A DNA stretch of 10,936 nt. It comes from Baffinella frigidus (lineage: Eukaryota; Cryptophyceae; Cryptomonadales; Baffinellaceae). A program made the position numbers and the translations under genes. A model generated the notes under the pieces. It was not told the DNA's origin, searched no databases, and worked only from the letters and a program-made list of their open reading frames with translations. The DNA lies in contig MU646892.1 of the NCBI GenBank assembly GCA_026770585.1, positions 247,994 through 258,929 on the forward strand. Direction: 5' to 3'. Shown here piece after piece: positions 6,489 through 10,936 of this stretch (positions within the stretch are counted from its first letter, which is position 1; the number at the start of each line of letters is the position of its first letter).

Positions 6489-6928
6489 GTAAGGAAAGCG
6501 TGCATACTGGGGGAGACGGAGCGGGTGGTGCAAGGAGACCGCGAGAAGGGGGGGGGGCGGGCGTGGGGGAGGAGAGGCTGGGTGCAGACACTGCACCCTG
6601 CACTGCAGAGGTCAAAGGGCGACTTGCGCTCCTTGTCAGGCTGTCGACGCTGCGCGGTTGGCGGACTGTCGCGTGCGATCGCTGAACCTCCTAGCTGTGT
6701 ATCTTTTTGAGTGGGCGCAGCGATTTGGCGAGCCGGGGCTCTTTTCTGCTCCGAGGTTGACAGATTTGTACCGCACACCCAGCATGTCGACTAGAGATTA
6801 GTCGGTCGACCCGAGTGAGGCAGAGCTACAGGAATACCTCACGCATAAGAAAGTCCCCCCCCTCTAGGACCACCATAGGGCCCTGGGCATATGCCTACTG
6901 TAGGGTCCTACGGGGGGGGCGGTTTCGT

Positions 6929-7115
6929 ATGAGCGAGGTACCCCTGTAGACCTCCCGAGAAGGGGCATGCAGGAGTACACGTGTGAAAAAACTCTCCCTG
7001 GCTGCATATCAGAGTGCCGTACAGCAAATGCATGGCCCCGGAGGAGCGTTTTTTTCTCGCGCCGCCATGTGGACCACTCAGCCATGCCATGCCCCTACAG
7101 GGGTACCTCGCTCAT
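6929..7115. repeat. perfect 21-bp inverted repeat with 145-bp interior
   Basis: ATGAGCGAGGTACCCCTGTA at 6929 (21 bp with the final G) is exactly complementary to 7095-7115. This resembles the terminal inverted repeats of a small non-autonomous element. No target-site duplication was evident. Confidence 0.75.
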
Positions 7116-7430
7116 AAGCTGCGTGTAACCTGAAAATGCTCGCTGGCACGTTCGTAATACAGGGATACATCGCCTACAAGAACAACCTTGCTCGAGGGTC
7201 AGTCGTCGTGTTCTTAAATAAGTACCAGAGGGCTGACTGAATCTTGCGTTTAGTCAACGAGCAGGTACTAATTTAAGAAAACAGACACCGACCGAGGCTC
7301 GGCCAATAGTGTTTTTATAACTGCGATGCGACTACAGAGATATCGGGAGTGTTCCGCCGGATATCCTTGCGCAGAGGAACCTCGCTCGTAGGAGTGTGTA
7401 ATCTGAAAACGCTCGCATGTTCGTTCATGA
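7101..7430 (+). repeat. direct repeat pair, about 57 bp
   Basis: 7101-7158 and 7375-7430 share ACCTCGCTC, GTGTAA.CTGAAAA.GCTCGC and GTTCGT in order. The first copy overlaps the right arm of the 21-bp inverted repeat. Confidence 0.65.
7190..7300. repeat. imperfect inverted repeat, about 45-nt arms
   Basis: TTCTTAAATAAGTACC (7211-7226) pairs with GGTACTAATTTAAGAA (7264-7279), and weaker pairing extends outward through GTCAGTCGTCG and its counterpart. It is MITE-like in form. Confidence 0.6.
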
Positions 7431-7761
7431 TGTTTCAGACCAACAGCGAAAAAGGAAAAGCCTTTTCGTTCTTGATATTTGAGAACATTAATAAAAACGC
7501 TTCGTAATCCTCTGCCTCACTGCTCTCGCTGCTCTCGCTTGTCTCGCTTCGCATCGCTGCTCTCGCTGCTCCTGCTGCCCCCTCCCCCTCGTGCCCCCCA
7601 CCCATCCACCCCTTACTCTCAGTCCCGGATTCGATGTCGATGGTCCCCTATTCTGAATCAGAGTTGATCACGACCTCCGATTCGAGAACGTCTTCATTCA
7701 TGGGCGTTGCAGAGGAGGGTAAGCGATGTCAGGGCCCAAACTGAACCCAGAATCCAGAATC

Positions 7762-8683
7762 TCAAACACCAACCCCCAACCCCCAAACCCTAAACCCTAC
7801 ACCCTACACACCAAACCCTAAACCCTAAACCCTGAAACCCAAACCCTGTACACAGTGTTCAGAACACTAAACCCAAAACCCAAAACCCAAAACCCAAAAC
7901 CCACACCCTAAAACTCAAACCCGTGACCCTTCACCCTTCGCCCTTGACCCTTCACCCTTGACCCTTCACCCTTGTCCCTACACCCTTTACCCTGCACCCT
8001 GCACCCTACACCCTTCACCCTTTACCCTCCACCCTTCACCGTAAACCATTTACCCTAAACCCTTTAACCTCAACCCTAAACCCTAAACATAGAAGCGGTC
8101 CGAAAGCAAACGTGCTCTTTTTTGTCTGTGGGCTATGTTGGGAACATTTTAAACCACAACGACCTAAACCCTTTAGAAACCCCAAACCTTAAACCCTAAA
8201 CCCTATCCCTAAACCCCAAACCCTAAACCCTAAACCCCAAACCCTAAACCCTAAACCCTGAACCCTGAACCCTAAACCCTGAACCCTAAACCCTAGACCC
8301 TAAACCCTAAACCCTAAACCCTAAACCCTAAATCCCAAATGACTAACTTTTAACCCAAAACCCTGCACCCTAAATCCTAGACCCTAGACCCTAAACCCTA
8401 AACCCTAAACCCTAAACCCTAAACCCTAAACCATACAATCTAAATCCTGGATCTTAAACTCTAAACCATGAACCCTGAACCACAGACCATCAACCATCAA
8501 CCATCAACCATCAACCATCAATCATAAACCATAAACCATAAACTATGAGCCCTGAGCCCTGAACCATACACCGTAAACCATAAACCACAAACCACAAACC
8601 TCAAACCCCAAACCTTAAACCGTAACTCATCAAACCTCAACCCTCAACTCTTGACCTTAAACCCTAATCCCTGAACCCTAACA
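7762..8683 (+). repeat. long interstitial telomere-like array, C-rich strand on plus
   Basis: About 920 bp dominated by CCCTAAA, with locally homogenised 7-bp variants: CCCAAAA (about 7865-7905), alternating CCCTTCA/CCCTTGA (about 7925-7975), and CCATCAA/CCATAAA (about 8486-8545). A unique island of about 70 bp interrupts it near 8089-8165. Its orientation is opposite to the arrays in the left half. Confidence 0.9.
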
Positions 8684-9047
8684 GACAGAAAGAGACAGAG
8701 AGACAAAGTCGAGACTTTTACTGAGCCCGAGATTGAGTCAGTCTTCTGGTGCAATTTCAGACCACGACGACAGACCCGACAGACACTCGAGCGAGGGCGT
8801 TTATATCCCTTAAGTGGCCAGTAGACTCATATGCCCTACCTTAGGGCCCTAGGACCTGCATAGAACCTGTCGGGGATTTTCAAGGATGCACCGCTCGGGA
8901 ACACGTTTTCACGGGAATTTGATGCTTAAGAAGGTGGCAGCTCCATTTTCAGTCTACCGCAAGTCCACTGGGGAGATTTCTAATTCTTGGACACGACAGA
9001 ATTTGTCGTGGATTTGCACCAGGCCGCACAGCTGGATTTGCACTAGG

Positions 9048-9168
9048 CCGCACAGCGGGCTTCGAAGAGATTTGAAATGACCCATGAGTGTTAACTGATA
9101 GGACCCTACGGTAGGCAATCCGCAGGGACATAGGGGCGGTTCCTATGGATAAGGTGATGGAAAATCCC
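9048..9168 (-). repeat. dispersed repeat, copy 2 (inverted partner at 661-780)
   Basis: This is the inverted counterpart of 661-780. It is preceded by a 24-bp tandem duplication (9009-9032 and 9033-9056, one mismatch). Confidence 0.75.
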
Positions 9169-9536
9169 ATAGATTTGGCCATTTTCCCCTTTTGTACGTA
9201 GTCCGCTGTTTGGTGGGGGTAAGCGATGGATGCCCCAGTTTTTTTTAAGGTTCATGAGAAACAGATAAGACCCCTTTCCATCCTTTTTCGACCCCCCCCC
9301 CCTCCTCCCTTACCTCCTTAAGTAAGCCCCCCCCCCCCGGAAAGGTCGTTTCTCCTCTGGGCTTTTAGTCCTTAAGGTCCTTGAGGTTCTGTCTTCGAGC
9401 TCCCAACATAGGCGGACACTGGAACTTATCATTTTTTAGGTCCTTTAGGTTTTGATTTCTCCCAACATACCACTCGAGGCTAGAAGTGTGTCTATTTTAA
9501 ATGTGGGGTTGTTAAATTTAGTACCAGTCACGGGCA

Positions 9537-9586
9537 GGCGTGGTCACGTCGTGGGCGGAATTCCGCCCTCAACGTGACCAAACGCC
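9537..9586. repeat. near-perfect 50-bp palindrome
   Basis: The arms meet at GGAATTCC (centre 9560/9561) with no loop and pair through GGGCGGAA, CACGT and GGTCA to GGCG, with about two mismatches and one small indel per arm. Confidence 0.8.
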
Positions 9587-9675
9587 CCCATTCGTGTGAA
9601 AATTGCCTCCCCCCCCCCTTCACTTGTAAACGAATCCCTGTTTTACAATTGTCCTATTTCTAGCCTTGAGTGGTG

Positions 9676-9864
9676 GCCCAACGACACGCCTTTCCGTAGA
9701 AAAGATCTGCAGAAAAAGCATTTTTGCTTTCGGATCGCGTTTAGCTCTCCAGTGCCGAGGCTCAGGTTTAGGTCCTTTAGGTCCTTTAGGTCATGTAGGT
9801 CCTTTAGGGTTTAAATGCTCCAAACATAGCCCACCGACACGCCTTTCCGTAAAAAAAAGATCTG
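9676..9864 (+). repeat. direct repeat pair, about 35 bp, flanking 9-bp tandem
   Basis: GCCCAACGACACGCCTTTCC at 9676 recurs at 9829 with one change, and both continue GTA(G/A)AAAAGATCTG. Between them lie four GTCCTTTAG-like units (9772-9807). Related AGGTCC..CCCAACATA blocks occur at about 9375-9410 and 9437-9470. Confidence 0.75.
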
Positions 9865-9921
9865 AGATTTCCCCCCTTTTTTCAACGACAGTCAAAATCT
9901 GTCAAAACTGAGCCGGGTTAG

Positions 9922-10305
9922 CACGATTGGAAGAAACTCGTCAGGTCTCCTCGAGATCGAAAAGCTCTCGCCAACACTGGGTCTAAGCAGAACCTTATGC
10001 TCCTGCGCTCAGGCTACAGCACCGCCCCACCCTCGGCCACCTCGTCGAGGGGGGCGACGGTGCTCTCCACCCTCCATTCGCGGCAGCGGAAAATCGAGCG
10101 GAAAATCACAACGGAGGAGCTCCAGGTATTATCAGAGGCTCCAGGGCGACCAACCCTCCTGTTCCCGACCTTGGAAACTATGTCTCCCCCCGAACGCCCC
10201 ACCACCCGTTCCTTGTGCCCTCCGCCTGGCACCACCAATTCCTCGGAGCCCCCTCCGTACCACGACGATAAGACCGAGCAGGCGTTGTACCAGAAGAAGC
10301 GCTAA
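9922..10305 (+). CDS. possible coding exon, hypothetical protein of about 102 aa
   Basis: ATG at 9997 opens a 102-codon frame ending QALYQKKR-stop at 10305. The frame is open back to 9922, and TAAGCAG at 9984-9990 could be a splice acceptor, so it may be a terminal exon. Codons favour G/C at third positions. The product is Pro/Ser/Thr-rich with a basic, charged stretch (RQRKIERKITTEEL) and no recognisable domain. It might belong to a mobile-element gag-like protein, but nothing in the sequence confirms this. Confidence 0.35.
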   Translation, partial: HDWKKLVRSPRDRKALANTGSKQNLMLLRSGYSTAPPSATSSRGATVLSTLHSRQRKIERKITTEELQVLSEAPGRPTLLFPTLETMSPPERPTTRSLCPPPGTTNSSEPPPYHDDKTEQALYQKKR

Positions 10306-10812
10306 TTAGTTGACCGCGATGCATGAAACTGTTCCAGTTCAGGGCTTTCTCTCAACGTCTACGGCTGAAACAACCCTGGCCGTTCTACGGCTGAAAGGGC
10401 CCGGGAAAATCTGAAGTAGAATCTACCAGTGGCCCCGATGAACGCCCGGTCATTTCAGCAGCATCAGGAGACAATCCCTAAGCTAGAGGAGAGATCCGTC
10501 CAAGCACGTCATATTGGCTGACGTGCCGATGTGACTCCCATGCCAATATGACTCCCGTTGCGTCAAATTGTACCCCTACGCCCAACCATCTAAATCGCGC
10601 CCGATTTGCCTAACGTGCAGGCGGCGGTGCGGCATGGGAAACGGGAGGAGTCAGATCCTTGCCCCAGGACTGGCGCCGGACGCCTCAGGTCTAGCTTCGC
10701 CTGAGTTGATTAGGGCCCCTCCTTACATTTAGAGCCGTTGGTTCCCGCGAAGCGCCCGATCGGAATTGGAGCCGATCCGTCAGAGGCTGGCGGGTCAAAT
10801 TTTGATGGTCAA
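10306..10812. other. non-coding interval before the right-hand array
   Basis: It includes a 26-bp-spaced repeat of TCTACGGCTGAAA (10358, 10384), an 11-bp perfect inverted repeat GTCATATTGGC/GCCAATATGAC (10508-10518/10542-10552), and two TATGACTCCC-like motifs. No coding frame supported. Confidence 0.6.
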
Positions 10813-10936
10813 CCCCCCCCAAACCCCAAACCCCAAACCCCAAACCCCAAACCCCAAACCCCAAACCCCAAACCCCCCCCAAACCCCAAACCCCAAACCC
10901 CAAACCCCAAACCCCAAACCCCAAACCCCAAACCCC
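10813..10936 (+). repeat. CCCCAAA tandem array with 60-bp higher-order unit
   Basis: Each 60-bp unit is eight C, AAA, then seven CCCCAAA. The first copy starts at 10813 and the second at 10873, with no differences seen. The array is cut by the window end. It is the reverse complement of TTTGGGG. Confidence 0.9.

Larger units (their letters stand above)
6700..7760. other. non-coding, repeat-rich interval
   Basis: No credible coding frame. It holds the 21-bp inverted repeat (6929-6949/7095-7115), a direct repeat pair (7101-7158/7375-7430), an imperfect inverted repeat (7190-7300), and a CTCTCGCTG-type simple repeat (about 7520-7580). Confidence 0.6.
8684..9921. other. non-coding interval with dispersed and tandem repeats
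   Basis: No coding frame supported. It contains the repeats at 9048-9168 and 9491-9533, C11 and C12 runs (9292-9302, 9327-9338), the palindrome at 9537-9586, a duplicated segment (9676-9709/9829-9864), and four GTCCTTTAG-type 9-bp units (9772-9807). Confidence 0.6.

Noticed and set aside
5226-6596. 456-codon minus-strand frame as a single protein
   Set aside because: Only the segment from 5531 to 5298 is supported as coding. The upstream part is Pro/Arg/Ser low-complexity and antisense to the acidic frame, and the downstream part runs into intron 1.
4835-6685. 616-codon open frame on the plus strand taken as one gene
   Set aside because: Its first part reads through a telomere-like array and is antisense to kinase exons 1-3. 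Only the part after about 5939 looks possibly coding.

Overview
The window is nuclear DNA of a eukaryote, most likely an alga with a complex (secondary or tertiary) red-type plastid. Three things point there. Coding sequence is broken into short GC-rich exons with GT..AG introns. Long degenerate arrays of 7-bp plant-type telomere-like units (TTTAGGG, TTCAGGG, TTGGGGT and relatives) recur. The one clear protein begins with a hydrophobic signal peptide ending in a VSA|F motif, the bipartite plastid-import signature of cryptophytes, haptophytes, stramenopiles and dinoflagellates. Which of these lineages it is cannot be settled from the window. A cryptophyte or dinoflagellate would fit, and 7 of the 8 introns with a mapped acceptor read AG|G.

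The main gene is on the minus strand and fills the left half (61-5531). No long reading frame shows it. It appears only when short exons are joined by matching splice sites, reading phase and protein-kinase motifs. Eight consecutive exons (5298-5531, 5040-5131, 4842-4926, 4499-4580, 3670-3745, 3285-3330, 2448-2496, 1745-1848) join in frame into 256 codons. Together they hold the glycine-rich loop, the VVVKVP lysine, helix C, the FKKEG hinge, HRDIKPEN, IDFGA and MDPIYAPPE. The activation-segment layout and a further exon at 61-126 (NSVTLIQEFNE) resemble the thylakoid STN7/Stt7/STN8 kinases. The helix-F exon between 1744 and 127 was not found, and the C-terminus lies beyond position 1.

The introns are unusual. 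Intron 2 (4927-5039) consists almost wholly of telomere-like repeats, including its donor. Intron 4 and the intron running off the left edge also carry such arrays. The activation-segment exon (exon 8) has at least four decayed extra copies nearby, three between 1904 and 2190 (one inverted) and one at about 1185-1236.

Upstream of the kinase, on the plus strand, an acidic Ser/Asp/Glu-rich reading frame (about 5939-6488, ending at a GTAAGG donor) may be the first exon of a divergently transcribed gene. From 6700 rightward the sequence is mostly repeat-derived: inverted and dispersed repeats, a 0.9-kb C-rich telomere-like array (7762-8683), a perfect-centred palindrome at 9537-9586, a possible small coding frame at 9997-10305, and a CCCCAAA array with a 60-bp higher-order period that runs off the right edge.
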